DNA of 64,000 nucleotides from Lumbricus terrestris (taxonomy: Eukaryota > Annelida > Clitellata > Crassiclitellata > Lumbricidae): the NCBI GenBank assembly GCA_949752735.1, contig OX457042.1, positions 30,639,116 to 30,703,115 of the forward strand, in the 5' to 3' direction. Position 1 is the first letter of the stretch. Each line of letters begins with the position of its first letter. Under the pieces are notes generated by a model. The model did no database searches. It saw nothing but the letters and a program-made list of their open reading frames with translations, and had not been told where the DNA came from. Positions 32,456-43,134 of the stretch are shown here, one piece after another. The position numbers were made by a program, and so were the translations under genes.

Positions 32456-32756
32456 CAGGGCTGTACTGGTAAATTTTGAGGTGAGTACACGCTGATCTCG
32501 GGAAAATTCCGTCCCCTCGGGAAAATTTCGTCCATTTTGCCGTCCAAAAAATCTGACGACCTTTTCTTTAGTCATCCGTCCGAAAAACCATCTTAAACAG
32601 CCGTGTGCGCCTGATTTACTAGCGTGTAGGCCTACTGTGTACCCTGCTTTTTTCTCCGCGTATACCCTACTTTTCGGGAGGTGAGTATACGTTGCCGTTT
32701 TTTGCCGGAGGTGAGTATACGCTGTATACCCGCGTATACCCTCGTGTAGAGCCCTG
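32456..32756. mobile_element. hAT-type MITE, family H
   Basis: CAGGGCTGTACTGG at the left, GTGTAGAGCCCTG at the right. Flanks ATTGTAAC (32448-32455) and ATTGTAAT (32757-32764), 7 of 8 identical. The interior has GGTGAGTATACG direct repeats and a CTGACGACCTTTTCTTTAGT block shared with the elements at 33802, 42480 and 50732. Confidence 0.85.
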
Positions 32757-33065
32757 ATTGTAATCGTACATTTATATAGCGCCACTTCAAGAGAACTCCT
32801 CAGAGAAAATATGCATAAAAGTATGCATACACTCTGCATGAAATCGTCAACATGGAAATGAACGTCTACTGCTCGCAAAAGATAATATCTTTGACAGTAG
32901 GCCTACTAACAATTATAGCACTGGTATGTACTATGACTGCTATTTACATCCAATGTAGACAAGTATATACTATAGTGCTTACAGTCATTTACCACTCTAG
33001 TTTATGCTTTCGCAATTATATGCTCCCGAATTGACCACTGTGATTCTCTTGTCATTGGTCTGTCT

Positions 33066-33310
33066 GTCTATCATTCATTCATTCATTCATTCATTCATTC
33101 ATTCATTCATTCATTCATTCATTCATTCATTCATTCAATCATTCATTCATTCATTCATTCATTCATTCATCCATTCATTCATTCAGTCAGTCAGTCAGTC
33201 AGTCAGTCAGCCAGTCAGTCATTCATTAATTCACTCGTTCATTAATTAATTAATTCATTCATTCATTCACTCATTCGTTCATTCATTCATTCATTCATTC
33301 ATTCATTCAA
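33066..33310 (-). repeat. ATTC microsatellite and LINE tail (minus orientation)
   Basis: (ATTC)n with blocks of (AGTC)n and (AATT)n, followed by TAAATAGCGCCCATTCAAG, the reverse complement of the LINE tail. This is a minus-strand LINE/SINE 3' end whose simple tail expanded. Confidence 0.85.
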
Positions 33311-33801
33311 TGGACTTAAATAGCGCCCATTCAAGAAACTACTCTGGGCGCTCCCAGTCCTGCCACGCCAAAAGAAAAAGGCCTTAAGAGATTTAGTTAA
33401 CGAAGCTTGATTGGCCAGATGTAATAAATTAACGTCTCCTTTCACCTGTACAGTCGGTCTTAATTACTGTCGTGGCCTAATAACTGGGAATGCCTCTGAA
33501 CGGTTCACCCTTTTAGAGGCGCCTTATAAATGTTTTAATACAATACTAATATTATCATCGCCTCGATCATGATCATCATGGTCAGTGCACAGGGATCTCA
33601 AACAGCGTGATCAACGCCCAATCAATCGGACAAGAGGCGGAGGATCCATATTTTGACGGTCAAGGCTACTCTATCAGTCGGCTCTTTAAAATACGTTGCC
33701 ATTGGCGACCCTCACGTGACGTAATTATACGGTTATCGAAGAATAATTGTTAAATGCGAATGAAAGTTGAGAAAATCTATAATTACTTTGTTCCCTGCAT
33801 A

Positions 33802-34099
33802 CATGGGCGGAGACCTAGGGGGACAGGGGGGACGGTCCCCCCCCAATGAAAGTGTTGGGGGGGGGGACGGCCCATGCATTTGTCCCCCCAATGTTTGAGC
33901 GTCAAGACTTTTTTGGGCGGCGAAAATGGCGAAAATAGACAATTTCGTCGAGATTTTGGCCGGATGACTAAAAAAAAAGGTCAACTTTTTGGGCGGCGAA
34001 AATAACCTTTTTTCCGAGATTTCACCAGTCGTCAGAAATTTTTCTGAAAATCTCGCGTCTTTCCGTCCCCCCAATTCTTGGCCCAGGTCTCCGCCTATG
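33802..34099. mobile_element. hAT-like MITE, family B
   Basis: CATGGGCGGAGACCTAGG at the left, CCAGGTCTCCGCCTATG at the right. Flanks CCTGCATA (33794-33801) and CCTGTATA (34100-34107), 7 of 8 identical. C/G-rich ends; no gene. Confidence 0.88.
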
Positions 34100-34109
34100 C
34101 CTGTATAGG

Positions 34110-34690
34110 TAGGCCTAATCTTCAACGGATGAGACACTCGGAGTAACAAATTGTTGATTTAGAAAAGCGTTCAGGCCTAAATCGAACGCTAACGGTTAGG
34201 CCAACGGAAACAACTAAATTTTCGCAATAAATTATTATGAAGTTTAACGATAATGACTTCGAATAACGACATCAGCTGATGACGTCATTATCTATATTGT
34301 TCTATTTTTAGCCGGATTACTGCTGGCTTTTCTGTAGCGCCATCCAAGGAAGGCTTATAGATATAGAGTGCGGTGACGATATCTTCGAGAGGCTGATTAA
34401 TAATAATAATAACATTTAATTATTAATAGCTTTTGGTCGATATTAGGCCTATTATTTTTTTGTTGCTCGATGTAGAAAAGATCTCTGAGGCTCTGAGATT
34501 AAAACTAGGTTTCGCCTTTCGCTATGCTGCGAGACAGATCTACAAGCAGAGAGAAAGTAAGTAAATATCTTCTTTAATAGGTGACCTATAACCAGATGTA
34601 AGACAGCACTCTGGTGAACAAGTAGGCTATCACATATAAAATTCACATAAGACATCAAAACCTATCAAGACTAAACAAGGTAATTAGTAT
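34110..34690. other. Anonymous sequence
   Basis: No gene recognised; contains a short (AAT)n tract near 34400. Confidence 0.5.
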
Positions 34691-34704
34691 GTTTAATTGT
34701 TTAC

Positions 34705-34739
34705 ACATAAGTAGTTAGGCCTATACATAAAGTATACAT

Positions 34740-34791
<52 letters not shown>

Positions 34792-35104
34792 TGCAGACAG
34801 ACAGACAGACAGAAAGATGGACGGACAGACGGACAGACAGACAGACAGAGAAACAGACAGACAGGCAGACAGACAGACAGATATAGACACAGAGATAGAC
34901 AGAGACAACACCTATGAGACAAAATACGAAAGTCGCGTTGTATTTATTTTGAGTAGGCCTAGGCCTATATTCACTGAACGTGAAAATGTAGGCCAGCGTT
35001 TCCCAAACTTTTTGGACCAAAGTAATTCGCATGTTTACACACGAAGGTAGTTAGGCCTAGTAAGTATGCATATTGCATAAAGTATACATAACAGACAGAC
35101 AGAC

Positions 35105-35145
<41 letters not shown>

Positions 35146-35298
35146 TACATACATACATACAGACAGACAGACATGCAGACAGACAGACAGACAGACAGGC
35201 AGACAGACAGATATAGACACAGAGATAGACAGAGACAACACCTATGAGACAAAATACGAAAGTCGCGTTGTATTTATTTTGAGTAGGCCTAGGCCTAT
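34705..35298 (+). repeat. Tandem duplication with (CAGA)n arrays
   Basis: Two units starting near 34705 and 35037 (offset about 330 bp) share TAGTTAGGCCTA, AAAGTATACAT, a (CAGA)n array, GATATAGACACAGAGATAG, CACCTATGAGACAAAATACG and GTAGGCCTAGGCCTAT. The Cys/Leu/Ser/Val frames over the arrays are artefacts. The second unit is cut at CCTAT by the hAT element at 35299. Confidence 0.9.
34995..35024 (+). mobile_element. Truncated left end of hAT element E
   Basis: CAGCGTTTCCCAAACTTTTT then GGACCA, the first ~30 bases of the element at 37178, preceded by the same flank (GAACGTGAAAATGTAGGC). It is a partial copy created by the tandem duplication, not a separate insertion. Confidence 0.8.
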
Positions 35299-35596
35299 CA
35301 GGCGCGGATTTAGAGGGGGCGGAGCCGGCGTACGCCCCCCCTAAACCTGCAGCAAATGTTCTCAAACTAAACTGACCTAAAACTAATATAATTGCAATTT
35401 GAGAATAGGATGTTTGAAGTAGCTGGACCGGCAGAATGGAGCTCTCTTACCGGAGCTCTCTTACCTACTTAGCCTACGTGAGTTGCTAGCAGACGTTGCC
35501 CACGTGACCAATGACTTTTGCCGTGACGACATTCACAAAGTTCGTGTAGGCCTACAGACAAAATTTACGTAAATAGAAATTGGTCAATTAAAAAAT

Positions 35597-36875
35597 ATGT
35601 CGAGCGGTCCGCCGTCAAAACGGCTTAAACAAGCAGTTTTATCATTCGCGAATATGCCGACTGCCGTTGGTAAGACATAAGCCTATCTTAGGCCTAAATC
35701 TCAAAAGATGGCATATGATTATCATTATAATTTTGAAATTCGTCGTGCTGATTAGGCCTATAGCCGCCGAAAGCGTTCAGAGGCAGTACGTTGATGCAAA
35801 CCATGCAGACCAAATGCAGTGAGAATGAAAAAATTGTTAAACGAAAGGTCGGAATTTTCTGTGAGACGAGATGGATTGAAAAGCACACAACTCTGCCAAA
35901 TTTCATGGAGCTGTATATATACGAACCGATTGTTGCCTGCTTAGACGCAATCGGATCCATTGAAGCAGATTGGGACAGTAAGACGAGCACTGCTGCTTAC
36001 GGACTTTTGAAGAGCATTACAGATCATGCATTTATCGTAAGCTTTCATATCGTTCGCCATTTCTTTGGCTACGTCAAAGGACTCAGCGCAAAGTTGCAAG
36101 GCTCATCTTTAGACGTGATCCAAGGATATGAAATGGTGACGAGTGTTAGAGCAGCATGCACTAAGCAATGCCCGACAGGATGACAGCGAATGGGAGCATG
36201 TTTTCCAGAAAGCTACTAAAATGGCAGAGACAGCTGGCGCTGGACCAATTACTGCACCAAGAATATGCTCAAAACAGATTCACCGAAGCAACACACCCGC
36301 TGCAACGCCAGATGAACATTTCAAACGAAACATTTATCTTCCATTTCTGGACAGTCTACTTCAGCAGTTTAGCCTACGATTTGGAGATCTTGCAAAACAA
36401 GCAATTCGTGGTCTAAGTCTCGTTCCATCTAATGTTTCAAACATCGACGCACTCACTGCTGATGGTATACTTCGATCATTACTATCATGATGACCTGCCT
36501 TCGCCGGATTCTTTTCATCAAGAGTTAAAGCTTTGGCAGCAGATGTGGAGAAACGCTGACAGCATACCAAGCACCCTGTCGGACACCCTCGCTGACAGCC
36601 GCTCCTGTCGTATTATGTATCCAAATATTACCACAATAATTCACATTTTGCTGCTCACTTCTGTCACGGCCTGCAGTGTTGAACGAGCAAATTCTAGTCT
36701 GCGATTTGTGAAGTCGTGTTTCCGAAGTACACTGAACGAGGGCAGATTTAATGCACTCATTTTATTGTTTGTCCACAAGGACATCAAGTTAGACATTGAT
36801 GACATTATCAATGCCTACGCCAGAAAGCATCCAAGGAGAATGACACTGCTTAATCCACTGGCATGTGACACTTAA
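35597..36875 (+). pseudogene. hAT transposase relic (ZMYM/DUF4371-like type)
   Basis: ATG 35597 starts MSSGPPSKRLKQAVLSFANM, a typical basic leader, ending at a donor-like TTG|GTAAGAC (35669). After a gap the coding resumes at about 35791: VGIFCETRWIEKHTTLPNF and SLHI-like text in frame 1, then KQIHRSNTPAATPDEHFKRN in frame 2 (from about 36180), then the C-terminal dimerisation block TSVTACSVERANSSLRFVKS, LNEGRFNALILLFVHKDIKL in frame 3, stop at 36873-36875. The two frame changes and loss of the BED/DUF4371 part make it non-functional. The ERxxSxLRxxKxxxR pattern is the hAT dimerisation hallmark. Confidence 0.88.
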
Positions 36876-37047
36876 TTATTTCCTTTTTGGATCAAGGGTT
36901 GCATGATCAAAACCGATAACTGATTTATAATCGTTTCACTGTTAACCTTCAGTGGAGACCAGTGGTTTTATATGAGAAACTATATATTTTTTTAAAGTTC
37001 CATAACATTTTCTATAAAAAAAGATCATTATAGTTTTGCGTGATCTA

Positions 37048-37052
<5 letters not shown>

Positions 37053-37088
<36 letters not shown>
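37053..37088 (+). repeat. AT microsatellite
   Basis: (AT)n inside the right part of the hAT element. Confidence 0.9.
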
Positions 37089-37845
37089 GGGATTGGATTG
37101 GTAGTATTTACGCCCCCCCCTAACCAGAAATCCTGGATCCGCCTCTGCCTATATTCACTGAACGTGAAAATGTAGGCCAGCGTTTCGCAAACTTCTTGGA
37201 CCACGGAACCCTTCACGTCCTAATATTTACTAACGGAACCCTATAGTCTCAACTAAACGCATTAAAGCATGCATAGCGCCTGAGAAGCATAGGGCCTTCT
37301 AAAAACGCACTATTGTAGAAAGTTTATTTTCTTTAGGCCTATAGGAAAATTTAAATTGCACTCTTTTGAAAACCACGACTTGTGGATCACACTACTGGGA
37401 GTAGACTAAATTAGAATGCGAGCAGCATATAATTATTTGTCTATAACTGCATGGCTTGATGTTTGAAACATGGATTCTTATCGTCAGCTGTTACAGTAGG
37501 CATCGACATATCTCAATATGCAGGCCTCTGATGTAGGCCCTATCATTTCGTCGATTTCTATATTTTGCTTCTGTTATAGTAAAATATGAGAATGTGGTTT
37601 CGTGCAATTTTTACGTGGGAAATGGCAAAAGCGTGCCAGCTGCACGTTTCGAGTGCAGTTGGTATTCTTTAATTAACTCATTCCAGATATCGATCAGTGA
37701 AGATTGATTGGAATTTGTCATTTGCGTTAGCCTACATAATTATGTCAATAAAATGTCAATAAGAAGTTTCTAGTCTTCATTACAAGAGTAAGCTGGTTTT
37801 CGCCTACCGTACTTTGAAAGGTTTCGTATCCAATTATCTTCATCA

Positions 37846-38246
37846 CAGTGGTTTTTTAACGTGCAGTTGTGCAGAAATGTGCAGTTCTAAATGGATTTGC
37901 GCAGTTGTAGAAACACTTCTGTACAGGGCTTTTTTAACGTGCAGTTGTACACAAAATGTGCAGTTCTAAAAGGATTTGTGCAGCTGTAGAAGCACTTCCA
38001 TCACACGTTCTGTGCAGTTAAAACTAGCAAAAAAGGTCATTGTCATCCGATTGGAAGTAATTTACCATGGACGATGGGAATGAAAAGAAGGGGCTGTGCA
38101 GTTCTAAAAATTCCTTAAAAACAGTCCTGCTTCTGTACAGTTAAAACTATAGCAAAAAATGTTCATTTTCCTCCGATTGGAAGTGATTTACCATGGAGGA
38201 TGGAAGGTAAAAGAAGGAGTTGTGCAGTTAAAAAATTTCTGCCCTG
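37846..38246 (+). mobile_element. hAT-type MITE, family A (copy 3, outer)
   Basis: Starts CAGTGGTTTTTTAACG and ends TCTGCCCTG. Perfect 8-bp duplication CTTCATCA at 37838-37845 and 38247-38254. It is split by a second copy of itself at 37924-38129. Confidence 0.9.
37924..38129 (+). mobile_element. hAT-type MITE, family A (copy 4, inserted in copy 3)
   Basis: CAGGGCTTTTTTAACGTGCA to TTAAAAACAGTCCTG, flanked by the perfect 8-bp duplication CTTCTGTA (37916-37923 and 38130-38137). The duplicated target is itself family-A sequence. Confidence 0.94.
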
Positions 38247-38379
38247 CTTCATCATCCATTGTAGGAAAGTATTTAATAAACTTTTGCGGAACCCTTGCGC
38301 ACACCCCGCGAAACCCTTGGGTTCCGCGGAATCCACTTTGCGAAACGCTGCTGTAGGCTATAGGCTATACTTACAAGGG

Positions 38380-38635
38380 CAGCATGCGTCGATCACCGGA
38401 GAGCTGAGCATCAGCAGAAGCCAAGGAAATCTGGACAGGAATCGGAGTCTTTCACAACAATTGTCTTCAATCGCACCGATTTCTCTAGCGCTCCTTCAGG
38501 ATCTCTACTCAGAAGGGATCGAGTATCGAATTGAATCAACGTCCATCCTGTTCTTTTGCTCTTTGTGCCAGATAACGGAGCGCCTCTGAGTAGTTTCCTT
38601 GAAGAGGCGCTATATAAATACTTGAGTGAATGATG
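38380..38635 (+). mobile_element. LINE 3' end fragment
   Basis: Ends with GGAGCGCCTCTGAGTAGTTT, GAAGAGGCGCTATATAAATA and GAGTGAATGATG. Upstream coding similarity is too weak to name. Confidence 0.55.
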
Positions 38636-39065
38636 AAAGATAGTGTTATCGTTACGCTAAATAACTTCCTCCACCGAAACAGGTGTTTGCACCTGCGTGA
38701 GACGTCAATTAAATGCATGCATGCAGCATGCCTAAAATTAATGTACTCAGCTAGACATGCAGTTATAACACAACCCAGTCCGCCCGTTCTTGTGCAGTGT
38801 TCTAATGCGGCTGTGGGGCCCTGTGACGACGCTGCCGTCGGTCGCGGGAGGTCATTTGACCTGCTTCACTCTTGACCTACGGTCACCTATCTGATTGTGA
38901 CCTGCAAAATAATTGTTAAGCTTTCTTTGGAACTTGTATACCATCTTTTCACATTAAATGTTCTTCGACTTGCTGAACAATTCGCTCCCCCCCCCCGAGA
39001 TTCTGACGCGACCTACTGAAGCTGAATACCTGGCGTCGCCGCTGCTTGCTTGTTACCCTACATGT

Positions 39066-39315
39066 CTATCGACACTGCCATATCAAAGATGATTAGTGTC
39101 GCCCTCCTCCTTTATCCAGGCTTGGGACTGGTACTGGCAGAACACAACCAGTGGCGGAGTTAAGCATTGGTTGGCGTCGCCGCTGGCAGGCCTAGGACCT
39201 ATTAGAGCTGTTTTATGTTATTTAGCCACTGCTCGCGCTCTGGCAGCGCCGGTCCCGGATCCGAATAAAGGAGGAGGGCGCCACTAATCATCCTTATTTT
39301 GACAGTGTCGTTAAG
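39066..39315. repeat. Hairpin (inverted) repeat, GGAGGAGGGCG family
   Basis: The left half CGACACTG..ATGATTAGTGTCGCCCTCCTCCTTTAT is mirrored by AATAAAGGAGGAGGGCGCCA, CTAATCAT, CAGTGTCG. Central part GTGGCGGAGTTAAGCA. Related halves occur at 46310-46420, 52440-52770 (interrupted by a MITE) and 58785-58890. Probably a foldback MITE; duplication length not determined. Confidence 0.6.
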
Positions 39316-39329
39316 CAGCAATAAGCGAG

Positions 39330-40875
39330 CACTAGGCCGACACTGACAGATGGGATGGTGTGACTTACTATCTTCAACAGCTAGAACACACTACGTAACC
39401 ATCGCAGTCTCGTCAAAGTGTTAATAAATTAGCACTTCAAGGAGGTTCCGCGTTTTGATTTTAGTGCACCCTAGCGTCCAAAAGAGTTTAACGGGTCGCA
39501 CGGTGGAAGAAAAGATGGCGACTTGATATTATTGTACAAGCTCTTAACAGAACGGATTAGTCTTAAATTTTATCATAGTAGAACCCCCATCTCCCTCAGA
39601 AGCATATCAAGCTAGGCGTTCATCCTATTTAGCACAAACTCAAAATCATAGTCCGTAATAAGAAGGTCAATCCCATAGTTTACAGGTTCTAGCACTCTGT
39701 ATGTTAATGATGGAAGCAATACTCGTAATACATCTGAAAATCTGCACGTTTGGTAATGATACAAGTACGTATGTTGCTATAGACAAGAAAAAAATAATTT
39801 CTGAGTTATAAATTATGCAAGAGCAACAGACAGACGTAGCGAAGTTGAATGATTGAATGCAAATAGACATGCATTCCGATATGGACTAGGCCTATTGTAA
39901 TTGTCTTTATAACTACACATGAGGGTGTCTTGATTCCTATTCGCTACATGCACTAAAATGCTAAAATGTAACGCTTGCAATCGAACGTGACTTCGGTAGA
40001 CCTACTTCAAATTTATGATTTGAAGTATATTCATCTGGACATATGGCGTAGCGCACAATAAACACGTCCCCGTCCATCCCCGTCTTGTGCAAGGTTCCAA
40101 TACAGCATGCAGAGGGGCCCAAATTATGTTTCCTAAAGGAGGTTCCGCGTTTAGGGCTGACACAGACAGACAGACATACAGACAGACAGACAGACAGACA
40201 GACAGAAAGACAGACAGACAAGGTTGGTGTGACTTTCTATCTTCAACCACTAGAACCCACATCGAGCGAATCAGCAGTCTCGTAAAAGTGTAAACACCTA
40301 AAGGAGGTTCCGCGTTGCCCATTGCACACACTAGGTATAGAAGAGTTTAACAGATCGCACAGTGGAAGACAAGGCGCGACTAGATTAATTATTGTCCCAG
40401 CTATTAACGAAATGGATTAGCCTATTGTTCCCTGTAAAGCTTCCTCCCCCTCTGAAACGTATCATGTTAGGCGGTCAACCCATACTCTACAGGCTATAAT
40501 ACAAGTCCGTAATGGGAGAGTCAAACCTATGTAGCCATTCAGACCTACAGGATATAAAACCCTGTAATGTAAAAATGATGGACAGCCCTACTCGTAATCC
40601 ATCTGAGAATCTGCACGGGTGGTAATGATAAGAAGTAAGTAAATTGAGAGACAAGACAAATGATTTATATGAGGTGAGTCATATGCGACAGCACGAGAAA
40701 GACATTTCAAGCAAAGTTGAATGTTTGAATGCAGATAGATAGAATTATTATTCTACCATGGACAAAGTGCCTTTAGCAACTATTTTCGAGGGTTTAGAAC
40801 GTTTCACAATTCTTATTGGCTAAATTTATTCATCAGAATTTTTATTGTGACACTTGCAATTGAATGAAACCTCAG
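39330..40875 (+). repeat. Diverged tandem duplication, about 870-bp units
   Basis: Units starting near 39350 and 40220 share GGTGTGACTT..CTATCTTCAAC, AGGAGGTTCCGCGTT, AGAGTTTAAC.G.TCGCAC.GTGGAAGA, and CTTGCAATCGAA/CTTGCAATTGAA. A third AGGAGGTTCCGCGTTTAGGG lies at 40137. A (CAGA)n array sits between units at 40162-40218. Confidence 0.75.
40162..40219 (+). repeat. CAGA microsatellite
   Basis: (ACAG)n array; overlapping frames on both strands are artefacts. Another short one is at 41160-41195. Confidence 0.9.
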
Positions 40876-41354
40876 AAGTTAAACTGAGTGTGTCCAGAGC
40901 GCACTTAGATGCTATCTATGTTTGAAGCCTGTTAGCGTATACTGTACATGTGCTTTTATTAGACGTTAATACGAACATGAGAGAATAAGAATTTACGTTA
41001 TAGTTTCAGAATTGCTGACGTCATAGTTAGGAATCAATTGTCTTGATCACCATGACAGTATAAAAAGACGGTACTTTACTTTTGTTATTAATAGACCAGC
41101 ACAGAATGCAACACAATAATTATACCTCGGAGCAGACAGGCAGACATGCGCATGTTCACAGACAGAGACAGAAAGACAGACAGACAGACAGACACAACCT
41201 TCTCTTTCAATGTCATTTTTTGCAGGACCTCGCACATTCCTGTTCATTTTAGGTTTGGTCTTAGATCAACAGCTGCTTGGAGTTCATAGACTTCCATTAT
41301 TATCAGGTGTTTAGCCAGGCACTACTTCTCATTTTCTCAAAGCGTTGATCGGTT

Positions 41355-41504
41355 TCATAGAGTTGTGTCAATGGAGTTGAGGTTCTGAAGTCCTATGATG
41401 ATTCCGTAAGGGTTGAGGTGATACACGAGGTATTCCATGAGGTGCATGTCCCCTGGAGCGGCGTAGTGGAACGAGATAGCGTAGTCACTCAAAGCATCCA
41501 GTCC
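41355..41504 (-). CDS. C1GALT1-like exon 3
   Basis: Acceptor GTATAG. It starts [20 protein letters not shown] and ends NLNSIDTTL before TGA at 41357-41355. The match to the family SD.A.SFHY...YLVYHLRPYG block is strong. Confidence 0.85.
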   Translation of the reverse strand, partial: GLDALSDYAISFHYAAPGDMHLMEYLVYHLNPYGIIIGLQNLNSIDTTL

Positions 41505-42900
41505 CTATACACGAATACAAGAGAGCAAATGAGGGCCATCCATATTATTACGCTAATAAGATCGTCCATTTACTGTTGCTTTTTTAACGTGCAGTTCTAC
41601 ACAAAATGTGCAGCTGTAAATGAATGTGTTCAATGTTGTAAAAGCAGTTATGTGCAGTGAAAATCATTATTAAAAGGCAATTACAGCCGGTTCACCACGG
41701 AAGAACAAAGGACTTGTGCAGTGAAAAGATTGGCAGAAAGGCGGTAAAAAGTAATTTTCACGTGGATCGACGACTAAAAAAGGTCATCAGTTTTTTATGC
41801 AACGACTTGCGATATTTCTGGGAAACTTGGGAAAAATTTCGGCCGAATGTTGAGAAACAGATTTTTTTCATCGCCGATTTGCGACATTCTGGGGAAAATG
41901 TTTCTCAAACGACGTGAAATTTTCGGCCAAAAAATCCGCACTAGAAAAACTTCCTGGTTGTGCAGTTCTAAAATTTTCTTTAAAAAATCCTGTCTATATT
42001 TTTGGACCCCACATGCGTAGGCTTACGTACAAATAAACTTCTCTACCACACCCCGACACTTAATCAGTTAATTAGCTAAAAAGATCAGTCATCTAGAAAA
42101 ACATTTATTTTACCGTAGCCTACTACATGGGCACCCGCAGCAATTTGTCAGGAGGGGGCAAAACACGATGGTCTCGGTCACTTTCTTTTACCAAGAGGTT
42201 GAAGAATGGGCGTTTGCATGAGTGCGAAACCGAATGGTCAATGTTGCAGATTTTAGCAAGAGCTTGAAAATGCAACAAAGAAAATTAAAAGCATGTTTAT
42301 TTTTAAAGAGGTTTCTAAACGTAGATTTCTAAGTTCCATCTTGAGCGTCATTAGTACAACAATTAATTCTATAATGCGAAAAAATTTGTTGAAAACCTAA
42401 AAGTACTAGATAGAAAAATATGTCAATTTTCCAGGAAGCAAGTGCCCCCTCTTGCCTCTCTGTGCGGACGCCCATGGCCCAGCGGCGGCGCCAGGATTTC
42501 AGTTTTGGGGGCTGAAGCCTCCCGGAAGAAATTTTCCGTTTTCATCCGTCAAAATTTCTGACGACCTTTTTTAGTCATCCGGCCGAAATGAAATATAAAA
42601 AACATGATGGCCTTTTTGAGGGGCCTTTTATAGGGGGGCTTAGCCCCCCTAGCCCCCAGCGCCGCCACTGCCATGGCCTTCTAGTTTTTTTTTTTTATTG
42701 ATAGGCATCACATTTACGCTACTAGCTAAAATAGTCTATCATCCATTAGTGTGCTGTTGTTTAATAATTATTATTGATAGGCATCATATTTAGGCTACTA
42801 GCTAAAATTTGTCAACTGTCATCGTTTACATAACTGACCTGAACAGAGTTTAAATATAATGTACAATAATCAAATGCCATCGGACGACTACAATATCTTG

Positions 42901-42963
<63 letters not shown>

Positions 42964-43071
42964 CAGACACAGACAGACACAGACATACATAGAGAGACCC
43001 AGACAGACACAGACAGAGACAGGCAGAGACAGACAGAGACAAAAGATAGACAGACAGACAGACAGACAGGC

Positions 43072-43134
<63 letters not shown>

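Larger units (their letters stand above)
35299..37147 (+). mobile_element. hAT element with 5-bp target duplication and decayed transposase
   Basis: Ends CAGGCGCGGATTTAG and CTGGATCCGCCTCTG. Flanked by CCTAT on both sides (35294-35298 and 37148-37152). The unbroken target GGCCTATATTCACTG is preserved in the neighbouring duplicate at about 34961-34976, confirming a 5-bp duplication. It encodes a degenerate hAT transposase (see 35597-36875) lacking most of its N-terminal half. A C-rich stretch lies near each end (GTACGCCCCCCC and ACGCCCCCCCC, inverted context). Confidence 0.9.
37178..38350. mobile_element. hAT element E (non-autonomous), host of nested MITEs
   Basis: Ends CAGCGTTTCGCAAACTT and GGAATCCACTTTGCGAAACGCTG, with internal subterminal GGAACCC repeats. 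Flanks ATGTAGGC and CTGTAGGC, 7 of 8 identical. It contains the family-A MITE at 37846-38246. No transposase frame. Confidence 0.85.

Noticed and set aside
34693..35365. Cys/Leu/Ser/Val repeat frames resembling a cysteine-rich protein
   Set aside because: (CAGA)n arrays read from the minus strand.
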